A stretch of DNA of 64,000 nt from UMGS1883 sp045636425. GTDB taxonomy: Bacteria; Bacillota; Clostridia; UMGS1883. The stretch covers positions 62,001 to 126,000 of the forward strand of contig JAZTXM010000006.1 in NCBI GenBank assembly GCA_045636425.1, written 5' to 3'. The notes beneath the pieces were generated by a model. That model was not told where the DNA came from. It worked only from the letters and a program-made list of their open reading frames with translations, and did not search any database. Of this stretch, positions 43,074-51,747 are shown piece after piece. A program made the translations under genes and the position numbers. Every line of letters begins with the position of its first letter. Within the stretch, counting starts at the first letter, position 1.

Positions 43074-44105
43074 ATGTCAGCATACAACTTTAATGAAATA
43101 AAAAGATTGTCAAACCGCCTTGCCGCACATGCAAAACTAAAACTAGAGTATGCTGCCGTTGCTAATAAAACCAGGAAGGTACTATTGGTTGAAGGTGCTA
43201 CAGATAATAAGTTTGTTAGTCACATAAAAAGCGATGTAGTAGACTGTATTAACGCGGATCATGTTTTTAATAGAGAAACATTTTTTAGGGAATCTTCACC
43301 CAAACATATAAATTCAAAAAATGCAATAGCACAACTCATATTTGGAATCACAAAAATTCCATCCCCCTTTATTGTTTACCCCGATGATATAGACAAGTGG
43401 GACTTATATGGAATGGTGGATTTAGATTGTGATGAAATAAGTTCGGGCGAATGTGTTCCACGCCTGCTTGTGACAGATACCCACGATTTAGAGACTTTGC
43501 TGATATCTACTGATAAAAATGTTTTCGATAATATTGACAATTGCTCGATTTCTAAAGAAGATATTGCAAAAGCCTATTTTGTTGCTTTTCAATTAGCGAC
43601 TGCTCGTGCATTATTGGATAAATATTATAATGATCAAACCTTTAACCTGCAAGTTATCTCTTGTGGGTCATATACAGTTGACTTTTCGGCATTTGTATAT
43701 GATTATAAAGCTAACATCATAGACCTTGTTAAATATATAATTAAGCATAGCGAATCGGACTTAACAACAAAAAAAGTTAATCAGTTAGTAGCAGAAATAG
43801 GGGAAGATAAACATATCAAAAAGAAATTCAATACAGATGGTTTATGGAAACAAGAGCTTTCTACATTTGATTTGAAAAGCACCACGGATTTTTGGACAAG
43901 CGTCAATGGTCATGATATTCTTCAATTAATTCAATATTATAATGAAAGTGCATATGCTACTTTTCATGGTGGTGATGGGACGACATTGAATAGAAAATTC
44001 GAAATGGCCATCATTGAAAAATATGACTATTCAATGATTACTTCGACAAATCTTTATGCGAAGATGAAATCAGCAGGACTTACAAATTCAAAGTACATAT
44101 CATAA
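43074..44105 (+). CDS. DUF4435 TOPRIM-like protein (AriB-like effector)
   Basis: 343 residues. DUF4435 with TOPRIM-type acidic motifs: VLLVEGATDNKF (Glu), GMVDLDCDEI (DxD) and VTDTHDLETLLI. In PARIS the DUF4435 protein AriB is released by the ATPase AriA on sensing phage anti-restriction proteins and acts as a nuclease. The gene starts 7 bp after the ATPase, so the pair is coupled. The same protein type also occurs with other ATPases, so the PARIS label is by resemblance. Confidence 0.8.
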   Translation: MSAYNFNEIKRLSNRLAAHAKLKLEYAAVANKTRKVLLVEGATDNKFVSHIKSDVVDCINADHVFNRETFFRESSPKHINSKNAIAQLIFGITKIPSPFIVYPDDIDKWDLYGMVDLDCDEISSGECVPRLLVTDTHDLETLLISTDKNVFDNIDNCSISKEDIAKAYFVAFQLATARALLDKYYNDQTFNLQVISCGSYTVDFSAFVYDYKANIIDLVKYIIKHSESDLTTKKVNQLVAEIGEDKHIKKKFNTDGLWKQELSTFDLKSTTDFWTSVNGHDILQLIQYYNESAYATFHGGDGTTLNRKFEMAIIEKYDYSMITSTNLYAKMKSAGLTNSKYIS

Positions 44106-44176
44106 AAACATTAAAATTCACAAAGATTAAATGTAAAGATATGCATTTTGACATTAGAGTGTAAAGGAGTTCAATT

Positions 44177-44527
44177 ATGATTAAATTTATTTGTTACCCA
44201 AAATGTACAACTTGTCAGAAAGCGAAGAAGTGGCTGGATGACAACAAAATAGAATACGAGCTTCGTGATATAAAGGCTGACAATCCGAGTTTTGAAGAGT
44301 TATCTGCATGGTACAAGATGAGTGGACTTCCGTTGAAAAAATTCTTTAACACATCCGGGCTTTTGTATAAGTCAATGGAACTTAAGGACAAGCTTCCTGC
44401 AATGTCTGAAGAAGACCAGTTAAAACTCCTTGCAACAGACGGGATGCTTGTAAAACGCCCTCTTATTATAGGCGAAGATTTTGTGTTGGTAGGATTCAAG
44501 GAAAACGAATGGAGCGAAAAAATATGA
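44177..44527 (+). CDS. ArsC/Spx-family thioredoxin-fold protein
   Basis: 116 residues: MIKFICYPKCTTCQKAKKWLDDNKIEYELRDIK, with CxxC-type CTTC at residues 10-13, and the family region GLPLKKFFNTSG...LLATDGMLVKRPLII. Similar to arsenate-reductase-like YffB/Spx proteins; arsenate activity is not shown. AAAGGAG precedes the ATG. Its stop overlaps the next start (ATGA). Confidence 0.85.
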   Translation: MIKFICYPKCTTCQKAKKWLDDNKIEYELRDIKADNPSFEELSAWYKMSGLPLKKFFNTSGLLYKSMELKDKLPAMSEEDQLKLLATDGMLVKRPLIIGEDFVLVGFKENEWSEKI

Positions 44528-45489
44528 TTCCTATATGCAAATTCACAGATGTTTCAGAGCGTGATATGGATATGTTATTCTTAGAGGAATTTGTTATCTC
44601 TGAAGAATTCTTGAATATTTTCACATCTAAAATAGGCATATCAGATGCTGCGGTAGTAGAGATTGAACACTCAAAAACTCATCCTGAATTCGGCGAGTCT
44701 GATATGACTGTGATAATTGAAACAGATGGTAAAAAGCACGGACTCTTAATCGAAGATAAAATTGATGCTATTGCTATGCCTGAACAGTGTGACAGATATA
44801 TGAAACGAGGGGAACTTGGAATATTAAATGGAGATTATTCTTCATTTGATGTCTTTATTGTTGCTCCAGAGAAATATTTGAACGACAATATAGAAGCACA
44901 AAAATATCCTAACAAGGTTTCATATGAAGAATGTCAGTTGTATTTTGAAAAAGGTGCAGATAGTAGAAAAATCTTTAAACTTTCTCAAATAAAGCAAGCT
45001 ATACATAAGCAAAAAACAGGCTATCAGGTTATAGAAAACAAAGAAGTTACCGAATTTTGGAGTAAATATATTTCATATAAAAAACGAAATTATAATCATC
45101 TTCTTTTCACAGCCACAGAAGGACCAAGAGGAGCCAATTCAACATGGCCGCAATTTAACACAGTTATCGAGAAACTTTATATTATTCATAAATCCGAAAG
45201 AGGATTTATAGATTTAACAATTCCGAGTATGGCCGAATTTTTACCTCAATTAGAAATGTTGTTAAACGAAATGGTAAATCTTAAAGAAAATGATATGACG
45301 GTGCATCCGACAGGTAAGGCTGGGGCAGTCAGACTATATGTTCCGATAGTAGATTTTTCAAAACCTTTCGATGAACAAACAGACGACATCGAAAAGTGCT
45401 TTAAAGGAATTGAAAAAATGTCGGAATTGGTTAAGAAATTAGATGCAGCTAAATTACGATTGTTTATGATGAATCCAAAAATGCAATGA
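44524..45489 (+). CDS. PD-(D/E)xK nuclease family protein
   Basis: 321 residues. N-terminal core HPEFGESDMTVIIETDGKKHGLLIEDKIDAIAMPEQCDRYMK carries the Asp and ExK-like (EDK) motif. The C-terminal half is unassigned. ATG 44524 overlaps the stop of the ArsC-like gene (ATGA) and is preferred to 44509. It is likely a DNA nuclease, but it may be a house-cleaning or defence protein. The next gene start also overlaps its stop. Confidence 0.75.
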   Translation: MIPICKFTDVSERDMDMLFLEEFVISEEFLNIFTSKIGISDAAVVEIEHSKTHPEFGESDMTVIIETDGKKHGLLIEDKIDAIAMPEQCDRYMKRGELGILNGDYSSFDVFIVAPEKYLNDNIEAQKYPNKVSYEECQLYFEKGADSRKIFKLSQIKQAIHKQKTGYQVIENKEVTEFWSKYISYKKRNYNHLLFTATEGPRGANSTWPQFNTVIEKLYIIHKSERGFIDLTIPSMAEFLPQLEMLLNEMVNLKENDMTVHPTGKAGAVRLYVPIVDFSKPFDEQTDDIEKCFKGIEKMSELVKKLDAAKLRLFMMNPKMQ

Positions 45490-45503
45490 ACGGAGTGAAA
45501 ACG

Positions 45504-46065
45504 GTGAGAAAGAATTTTGGGGCGAAAGCTATTTTATATCCGATGCCGGTATTGATTATCGGCACGTATGATGAGAACGGAAAGCCTAATGCGATGAATG
45601 CTGCTTTGGGTGGCATCAGCGAGGAGGCACAGATTTCTATTTGTGTGGATGACGGACACAAGACTGCAAAGAATGTTGTTAAAACAGGTGCATTTACTGT
45701 AAGTATTGCAGATGTAGAAAATGTTGTAGCTTGCGACTATGTTGGAGCTGTTTCAGGAAATAAAGAGCCTGACAAAATAGGGAAGACAGGTTGGCACGTT
45801 ACAAAGAGTGAATTTGTAGATCCCCCCCCTTTTTGATGAACTGCCTATGGCACTTGAATGTAAGCTCATCAGATACGATGAAGAATCTTGCAGACTTGTC
45901 GGCGAAATCGTAAATGTCTGCGCAGACGAACGAATCCTTGACGAAAACGGTAAGATTGATTTAAATAAATTCAGCCCTATCACCTATGACCCGGTTCATC
46001 ATACTTATCGTAAAATTGGAGATGTGGTTGGTAAGGCGTTTAGTGACGGAAATAAATTAAAATGA
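45504..46065 (+). pseudogene. Flavin reductase-like protein split by a frameshift at a C8 tract
   Basis: The N-terminal part (KNFGAKAILYPMPVLIIGTYDENGKPNAMNAALGGISEE) and the C-terminal part in another frame (DELPMALECKLIRYDEESCRLVGEIVNVCADERILDENGKIDLNKFSPI) together form one FMN-binding flavin-reductase domain. The frames join if one C is removed from the run of eight C at 45822-45829, giving ...FVDPPLFDELP. GTG 45504 after CGGAG is the probable start. Possible causes are a real mutation, a phase-variable tract or a sequencing error. Confidence 0.8.
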
Positions 46066-46096
46066 GAATAAATAAAAACAAAGGAGAAATTAAATT

Positions 46097-46699
46097 ATGA
46101 CAGATTATCCGTATATGCTTTCAAACAACAAAATAGCAGCTATTATCAGTAAAATTCAACAGGCTGCTCGTCCTGCAAAATTTACGCAAGAAGTATTAAA
46201 AAACCTTGGGTTTACAAGCACAAACGACCGTGCTTTTATTCCGTTGTTCAAAAAGTTGGGTTTTTTGATGGATGATGGTGCGCCGACTAGTTTATACGAT
46301 CAATTGAAAGATATAACTTCGACTAGTACTGTTCTTGGAGTACAGATAAAATCGTTGTACGCGGATTTGTACGCTATCAATACCGAAATACATAAGGCTT
46401 CAGAAACAGAGATAAAAGGTGCAATTAGCCGTGTGACAGGGAAGGATGCTGATGGTGTGGGTAGAATTTATAACACCTTTAAAGCATTATGTAACATTGC
46501 TACTTTTGATACTATTGAAAACACTTCTGCTGGAGATGAGAAAGGGCCAACTGCTCAAGAAGACGAGTCAAAACCAGCTATCGTAGTTCCGAGAACAAAT
46601 GAATTTCATTATAACATTCAGATTCACCTTCCTGCAACAAATGATATTTCGGTTTATAATGCCATTTTTAAGAGTCTAAAAGACAATTTGTTAATGTGA
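46097..46699 (+). CDS. DUF5343 protein
   Basis: 200 residues. N-terminal DUF5343: YPYMLSNNKIAAIISKIQQAARPAKFTQEVLKNLGFTSTNDRAFIPLFKKLGFLMDDGAPTSLYDQLKD, a winged-helix-like fold. C-terminal NEFHYNIQIHLPATNDISVYNAIFKSLK is also typical. Usually paired with a Swt1-type HEPN protein, as here (8 bp before it), so it may be the sensor or antitoxin of a toxin pair. AAAGGAG precedes the ATG. Confidence 0.85.
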   Translation: MTDYPYMLSNNKIAAIISKIQQAARPAKFTQEVLKNLGFTSTNDRAFIPLFKKLGFLMDDGAPTSLYDQLKDITSTSTVLGVQIKSLYADLYAINTEIHKASETEIKGAISRVTGKDADGVGRIYNTFKALCNIATFDTIENTSAGDEKGPTAQEDESKPAIVVPRTNEFHYNIQIHLPATNDISVYNAIFKSLKDNLLM

Positions 46700-46707
46700 G
46701 GTGCACA

Positions 46708-47283
46708 ATGAAAGAAGCAAACATAAGGCAATTTGTATTCAATGGTCTTCTGCTTCAAGACTCGCTAGATACCCTTGAAAAGGAAGGCGTAAGCGTTAGA
46801 AAATCTGGAGATTTTGCACCAGTTAGCAGAGTGGTTGAAGCGGATTTTAGTCCAAGAATTTGGTATGATGCAACTAATATGGCGTCTGTATATCAAGCAA
46901 TCTTTTGTATTGAGAATACAATCCGCAGTTTTATTGTTGAGCGTATGTCTGAACGCTATGGTTTAAATTGGTGGGAAGAAAAAGTAAGCAGTAAAATAAA
47001 AAAGGCTGTTAATGCATTGAAAGAGGAAGAACAAAAAAATAAGTTCTTTTCTAGTCGTTCTGATAGTGAGATAGGATATACAATGATGGGGAACCTAGGA
47101 CAGATTATAACAGATAACTGGTCAGATTTTTCAGATATTATTCCAAACCAAGCGTGGCTAAATTCCAGGATGCAAGATTTGGAAATGGCTAGAAATATTG
47201 TTATGCATACTGGTGTACTCCCAAGGGATGAAATTGAACGCATTACAAGCATTGTTAGAGATATACTGCGACAAATTGGATGA
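46708..47283 (+). CDS. Swt1-type HEPN protein (putative RNase toxin)
   Basis: 191 residues, all helical. HEPN catalytic motif RNIVMH (Rx4H) sits in LEMARNIVMHTGVLPRDEIERITSIVRDIL near the C-terminus, as in Swt1-like HEPN RNases. Start ATG 46708 follows GAGGTG. With DUF5343 it makes a two-gene module that probably cleaves RNA on phage infection; the target is unknown. A bidirectional hairpin (47,303-47,331) follows. Confidence 0.82.
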   Translation: MKEANIRQFVFNGLLLQDSLDTLEKEGVSVRKSGDFAPVSRVVEADFSPRIWYDATNMASVYQAIFCIENTIRSFIVERMSERYGLNWWEEKVSSKIKKAVNALKEEEQKNKFFSSRSDSEIGYTMMGNLGQIITDNWSDFSDIIPNQAWLNSRMQDLEMARNIVMHTGVLPRDEIERITSIVRDILRQIG

Positions 47284-47302
47284 ATGTGTATAGCAACAAA
47301 AC

Positions 47303-47335
47303 ACGGAGCTACCATTTCGGTAGCTCCGTGCCTTT
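47303..47335. terminator. Bidirectional terminator after the HEPN gene
   Basis: Perfect 13-bp stem CACGGAGCTACCA.../...GGTAGCTCCGTG with a short loop, between converging genes. Confidence 0.85.
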
Positions 47336-47535
47336 TACTTTCTTGTAGGTTTTACATTTACATCAGGATTGATATTGCCATCGATGAGACCGTGCTCTTC
47401 CTCGAACTTTTTGATGTTTTCACGAATCAGAACCAATACGTGGCTGTTTACGCTTCGGCCTTCGTAGTCAGCGACATAACCGATTTTATTGAGCATTTCT
47501 TCCTCAATTCTTATAGATACACTTTTGATAGCCAT
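47335..47535 (-). CDS. Ribbon-helix-helix DNA-binding protein (Arc/antitoxin type)
   Basis: 66 residues: KSVSIRIEEEMLNKIGYVADYEGRSVNSHVLVLIRENIKKFEEEHG is a single ribbon-helix-helix motif as in Arc repressors and many antitoxins. GAGGTG precedes the ATG. No toxin partner adjoins it, so it is probably a regulator; it is divergent from the SLOG protein gene (105 bp gap). Confidence 0.8.
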   Translation of the reverse strand: MAIKSVSIRIEEEMLNKIGYVADYEGRSVNSHVLVLIRENIKKFEEEHGLIDGNINPDVNVKPTRK

Positions 47536-47640
47536 AAAATCACCTCAAAATAAATATATTATGTATTTATTTTATAACCTTTATGTGTTATAATGTTAAA
47601 AATAGATATATGGTATATCTATAAAATAGAGGTGATAATT

Positions 47641-48153
47641 GTGGCATTAAAAGAACGTACCTGTTGTTTCTTCGGGCACAGGAAGATAGATGTTACAGAT
47701 GAGTTGGTAAGTCGGCTGACGGAAAGCGTTGAAGATTTAATTACAGAGAAAAACGTTGATACATTTCTATTCGGTAGCAAAAGCGAGTTTGACGAGCTTT
47801 GCTTGAAGGTGGTTACAGAGCTTAAAAATAAACACCCGCACATCAGGCGAGTTTACGTCAGGGCAGAATTTCCATATATTGACGAAAGCTACACTGCGTA
47901 TCTTTTGCAAAGTTACGAACATACATATTATCCTGAACGGATGATTAACGCAGGTAAAGCGGCATACGTTGAGCGCAATTATGAAATGATAGACAACAGC
48001 AGTTACTGTGTTATTTACTATGATGAAAATTATATGCCACCCAGACGGAAAAACAGCAAAAGGGATGTGTCGGATTATCAACCAAGCAGCGGCACAAGAC
48101 GGGCTTATGACTATGCAATAAAGAAGAATACGATGGTTATAAATTTACTTTAA
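47641..48153 (+). CDS. SLOG family protein (DUF1273/YpsA-like)
   Basis: 170 residues. Start CCFFGHRKI, then a Rossmann-like fold with FLFGSKSEFDELCLKVV and CVIYYDENY. SLOG proteins bind nucleotide-derived ligands, and some act in immune signalling. In Clostridia members often sit on mobile elements as single genes. GTG start at 47641 with GAGGTGAT upstream. Confidence 0.82.
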   Translation: MALKERTCCFFGHRKIDVTDELVSRLTESVEDLITEKNVDTFLFGSKSEFDELCLKVVTELKNKHPHIRRVYVRAEFPYIDESYTAYLLQSYEHTYYPERMINAGKAAYVERNYEMIDNSSYCVIYYDENYMPPRRKNSKRDVSDYQPSSGTRRAYDYAIKKNTMVINLL

Positions 48154-48169
48154 ACACAGTACAGGCGTA

Positions 48170-48198
48170 GGGCGTTGCGGAATTCCGCAACGCCTTTA
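48170..48198. terminator. Bidirectional hairpin between the SLOG and protease genes
   Basis: Perfect 10-bp stem GGCGTTGCGG / CCGCAACGCC, loop AATT. Confidence 0.85.
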
Positions 48199-48897
48199 CT
48201 ATTTTTCTCTTACAAATTCCAACACTTTATATCCCGGGACATACATACTCACGCAAGAGCATTCTGACGAACTGTCCGCTGTACCGCTTACAAGTATTCC
48301 TAGAAACTTCGGTGGTGTAGTATCGAGGAAAACAGGAGAGCCGGAGCATCCCCCTATGGCAGATAAATCTATATATCCTTCGCCATCCTCAGGGCTGTCT
48401 TCGGGTAGGGATGCAATGTATCCTTTTTTGAAAATTGGATATTTATGATGGGTGCTTGCCTCTCCATTGGGGTAGCCCGCTGTCATGACAGGATCCAGAA
48501 TGTCAATATCTTTGAGTTCGTATTGTTTTATTATATCCTCTTCGGTAATCATAGTGGCAAAGAGACCTCTGCCGGTAATATTTCTGAATCGTTTCTCGAT
48601 GGGCTCAATGTTACAGTATGCAATGTCGGCATCATTGCAAAAAATCCAGTTGACGTTTGCGAAGATAGGGATGGTAACGAATCTGTCTCCTTGCATATAA
48701 CGGATCATAAATGTTACCCTGTTTGCTTTCTCTGCAAAATGCTTTGCTGTCAGAATTATATTTGTTTTCTTTCCTTTGATATAAAAAGATGCAAAGAATC
48801 CTGTGGCATTTATCTGCCTCAGACATTCTTCATCTTTCAATTTCTGATACCCTTTCATATACACGGTCAGATACTTTAAAAATTCATAACTACACAT
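48199..48897 (-). CDS. Trypsin-like serine protease
   Basis: 232 residues, chymotrypsin fold. Catalytic residues are visible: His in LTAKHF, Asp in NDADIAYCNI, and Ser in GGCSGSPVF. No signal peptide, so it acts inside the cell. Start ATG 48897 overlaps the TAA of the HTH gene by one base, with AAAGGAAG upstream. Intracellular trypsin-like proteases occur as defence effectors; that role here is inferred from the island context. Confidence 0.82.
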   Translation of the reverse strand: MCSYEFLKYLTVYMKGYQKLKDEECLRQINATGFFASFYIKGKKTNIILTAKHFAEKANRVTFMIRYMQGDRFVTIPIFANVNWIFCNDADIAYCNIEPIEKRFRNITGRGLFATMITEEDIIKQYELKDIDILDPVMTAGYPNGEASTHHKYPIFKKGYIASLPEDSPEDGEGYIDLSAIGGCSGSPVFLDTTPPKFLGILVSGTADSSSECSCVSMYVPGYKVLEFVREK

Positions 48898-49097
48898 TAA
48901 AATCTTCCTTTCAAATTTTTCTGTACACTTTTATCTATATATTTATCCAGTTCCTTACGCGGTATTTTCCACGTTCGTCCTATACGGAAAGCACCCAGGT
49001 CTCCGCTGTTTAATAGGCGGTACAAAGTATTCTCGCCAATCCCCAGATATTCCATGGCCTCATAAGCGGTCAGAATATCATAATCATTATTGAACAT
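48897..49097 (-). CDS. Helix-turn-helix DNA-binding protein (excisionase family)
   Basis: 66 residues: LTAYEAMEYLGIGENTLYRLLNSGDLGAFRIGRTWKIPRKELDKYI, the MerR-type HTH_17/excisionase domain. It is a second excisionase-like protein, distant from int and fused by overlap with the protease gene, so more likely its regulator than the true Xis. AAAGGAG precedes the ATG. Confidence 0.82.
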   Translation of the reverse strand: MFNNDYDILTAYEAMEYLGIGENTLYRLLNSGDLGAFRIGRTWKIPRKELDKYIDKSVQKNLKGRF

Positions 49098-49217
49098 TTC
49101 GTAAACGCTCCTTTCATTTACTATATTTTAATGTCATTATTTTTCATTGTTATTCGGGTTCTGTCTTTCAAAAAATAGATATAATAACTATGAATAAGTA
49201 AATGAGAGGTGATTTTT

Positions 49218-49502
49218 TTGTTCAACAACGGATTTTATGTAACGCGGGGTGTAAGTGAAAAAATACCGCTGCCTCTGCAAATCATTATGTGGGAGCTTAT
49301 AGAGGATTTACCTGTAGACAAAGATCGTCTGCAGGTTTTTTCTTTGTCTGAAGAAAATGGCAGACAGGTGCTGAAACATTCCCAGGAAGTTCCCGAATAC
49401 GAAAAGGAGTATATCCTGGATATGGAAGAGGTCATCACGGAGAAAATCTTTGTGATAGACGATGAAACTCATTCAACAATGCTGTTGGCAAGCGAATACT
49501 AA
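49218..49502 (+). CDS. DUF960 family protein
   Basis: 94 residues: FNNGFYVTRGVSEKIPLPLQIIMWELIEDL is the DUF960 signature. TTG at 49218 is the likely start, since GAGAGGTG lies just upstream and the in-frame GTG at 49209 is part of it. Function unknown. It leads the three-gene amidoligase cassette (13 bp to the next gene). Confidence 0.75.
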   Translation: MFNNGFYVTRGVSEKIPLPLQIIMWELIEDLPVDKDRLQVFSLSEENGRQVLKHSQEVPEYEKEYILDMEEVITEKIFVIDDETHSTMLLASEY

Positions 49503-49515
49503 GGAGGGATTTTAA

Positions 49516-50628
49516 ATGGAAAACACAAAATTAATATGCGCAGAATGTGAAACTGCGATTGAAAGAGACGACCACTTTGTCTTTGAAGGGCAGACCTACT
49601 GCAGAGATTGTTTCGAAGGGTTGACGGTTGTGTGTGACAACTGCTTAAGACGCATTTGGAGAGATAATGCTGTCGGAAACTCCGCATACACATTATGTGA
49701 GGACTGTCGAGAAAACTATTACTCATACTGCGAGGAATGTGGAACTCTCGTACATAATGATGACGCCTGTTATTTTGATGATGAGGATTTACCATATTGC
49801 AGAGACTGCTTTGAAATTCTGGATAACAATCCGATAAAAAATTACAGTTATAAACCGGAGCCGATTTTCTATGGTTCCGGCGATCTTTTTTTAGGCGTAG
49901 AGTTGGAGGTGGATAAAGGAGGGCATATCAGAGAAAACGCACAAGAATTGCTTGAACTTGCAAATTCCTCCGGGGAACGGATTTATTGCAAACACGATGG
50001 TTCTTTAAATGACGGATTTGAGATAGTGTCGCATCCGATGAGCCTTGATTACCACATAAACGAGATGAACTGGAAAGATGTTTTGACGAGGGCAGCATCT
50101 ATGGGGTATCTTTCCCATAATACAAGCACTTGCGGGCTACACATCCATTGCTCCCGCCAGGCATTCGGAAACACTTTCGAGGAACAGGAAGATGCTATCG
50201 GCAGGGTTGTATTTTTCGTAGAGAAGCATTGGAATGAACTTGTAAGATTCAGCCGTAGGAAGGTCGAAAACCTCAATCGGTGGGCGGCAAAATACGCCAC
50301 AATATCAGACTCCACCCAGGAAACCTATAAAAAGGCAAAGGATAAAAATATGGGCAGATACGTGGCGGTGAATTTGTCAAATTACAATACTATAGAATTT
50401 CGCTTATTCCGCGGCACATTGCGCTATAAAACATTTATTGCTACGCTTCAGCTTGTCTCGGAACTTTGCAAAACGGCTATCCGCTGCAGCGACAACGAAA
50501 TCGAAAATATGTCGTGGAGTGACTGGGTATCGGGCATAAGCGTGACCGAAAATCCTGAGCTTATCGAATACCTGAAGCTTAAAAGGCTCTACGCAAATGA
50601 AATTACTGAAGAAACGGAGGAATTATGA
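49516..50628 (+). CDS. Amidoligase with N-terminal zinc-finger region
   Basis: 370 residues. The first ~115 contain cysteine pairs like LIM-type zinc ribbons (CAECETAIERDDHFVFEGQTYCRDC, CDNCLRRIW, CEDC, CEECG, YCRDC). The rest is an amidoligase of the glutamine-synthetase/GCS fold: GVELEVDKGGH, HDGSLNDGFEIVSHP, CGLHIHCSRQAF and TIEFRLFRGTL carry the conserved Glu/His/Arg residues. Predicted to form amide bonds on a peptide or small molecule using ATP. AAGGAGGG precedes the ATG. Its stop overlaps the next gene. Confidence 0.87.
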   Translation: MENTKLICAECETAIERDDHFVFEGQTYCRDCFEGLTVVCDNCLRRIWRDNAVGNSAYTLCEDCRENYYSYCEECGTLVHNDDACYFDDEDLPYCRDCFEILDNNPIKNYSYKPEPIFYGSGDLFLGVELEVDKGGHIRENAQELLELANSSGERIYCKHDGSLNDGFEIVSHPMSLDYHINEMNWKDVLTRAASMGYLSHNTSTCGLHIHCSRQAFGNTFEEQEDAIGRVVFFVEKHWNELVRFSRRKVENLNRWAAKYATISDSTQETYKKAKDKNMGRYVAVNLSNYNTIEFRLFRGTLRYKTFIATLQLVSELCKTAIRCSDNEIENMSWSDWVSGISVTENPELIEYLKLKRLYANEITEETEEL

Positions 50629-51575
50629 TGTGCGGTTTATTTGGATTCGTACACTATGGCAAAGAAAAAATAAAGAACCTTTCAGACCTGACCAATTCTC
50701 TTGCAGAGCAATCAGCGGTGAGGGGTACCGATGCTACGGGGATAGCATTCTGCAATACAAGGGGAATGAACGTGATTAAAGAAAGCAAATCGGCTTACAT
50801 ACTCAGCTTCAAGCATCCCGATGAAATTCGTTCTCTGACGGGACACACAAGGCATATGACACAGGGCAGCCACAAGCAGAATATGAACAATCACCCGTTC
50901 ACGGGAAGATGCAGGAATGTGAAATTTGCTCTCTCCCACAACGGAGTATTGAGAAACGATAAGGAACTTCGAAAAAAATATAATCTCCCCAAAACCAAAG
51001 TGGAGACGGACAGTTACATTGCCGTTCAGCTGATTGAAAGTCAGCATCGCCTGAATTTTGAAAGCGTCAGGTATATGGCAGAGAAAACGGAAGGTAGTTT
51101 TTCATACTCTATTCTTGACGAAAGAAATAACTTGTGGCTTGTTAAGGGGGATAGTCCTCTATCCATCGTCCACTTTCCCCGTCTGAAAATGTATGTCTAT
51201 GCATCTACGGAAGAAATTCTTTACAAAGCTCTGGTGGATTACTCTCCGCTGTTTGCCGAAATGAAAAACGGTGATTTTGAAGAAATAGAGATTACTGAAG
51301 GAGACATCTTTAAAATCAGACCTGACGGAATTATAGAAAGGGACACTTTCACATATACATACTCTTACGGCAGAGAGTGGTGGGAGTACGGAGCATACTC
51401 CTCAATAAGCTTCGGAGACGAGCAAAGCGGATACACAAGGAATGAATATCTTGAAGACCTGAAATCAATAGCCCGTTTTCAGGGATATTCTCCCGATATG
51501 GTCGACGGACTTGTCAATGACGGATTCTCTCTGGAGGAGATTGAGGAATATATGTACTACGGAGCTGAGATATAA
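50628..51575 (+). CDS. Class II glutamine amidotransferase
   Basis: 315 residues. The start is set at the second ATG (50628) because Cys must be residue 2 (MCGLFGFVHYG) to become the N-terminal nucleophile. VRGTDATGIAF, GHTRHMTQGS and LSHNGVLRN are the glutaminase-site motifs. The C-terminal ~100 residues are unassigned. It would supply ammonia to the amidoligase encoded just upstream (1-base overlap of start with stop). Confidence 0.88.
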   Translation: MCGLFGFVHYGKEKIKNLSDLTNSLAEQSAVRGTDATGIAFCNTRGMNVIKESKSAYILSFKHPDEIRSLTGHTRHMTQGSHKQNMNNHPFTGRCRNVKFALSHNGVLRNDKELRKKYNLPKTKVETDSYIAVQLIESQHRLNFESVRYMAEKTEGSFSYSILDERNNLWLVKGDSPLSIVHFPRLKMYVYASTEEILYKALVDYSPLFAEMKNGDFEEIEITEGDIFKIRPDGIIERDTFTYTYSYGREWWEYGAYSSISFGDEQSGYTRNEYLEDLKSIARFQGYSPDMVDGLVNDGFSLEEIEEYMYYGAEI

Positions 51576-51663
51576 ACAAGATGCAATATATCAGAATGGT
51601 CATAGTGGTATTATTGGATGTATTATTCGATGCGTGGAGCAATCGGAAGGACAGTAGTTAAAA

Positions 51664-51700
51664 ACCCGACAGGCACACAGCCTGTCGGGTGATTGATTTT
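51664..51700 (+). terminator. Terminator of the amidoligase cassette
   Basis: 10-bp stem ACCCGACAGG / CCTGTCGGGT with a 7-nt loop and a T-rich tail. Confidence 0.85.
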
Positions 51701-51747
51701 ATTTTTTTGTCTTAAACTTTCTTTTCGAATAAATGATGTGGATTCTC

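Noticed and set aside
51581..51661. 26-codon hydrophobic peptide after the glutaminase gene
   Set aside because: No convincing ribosome binding site and no family; may be chance, though it ends just before the terminator.
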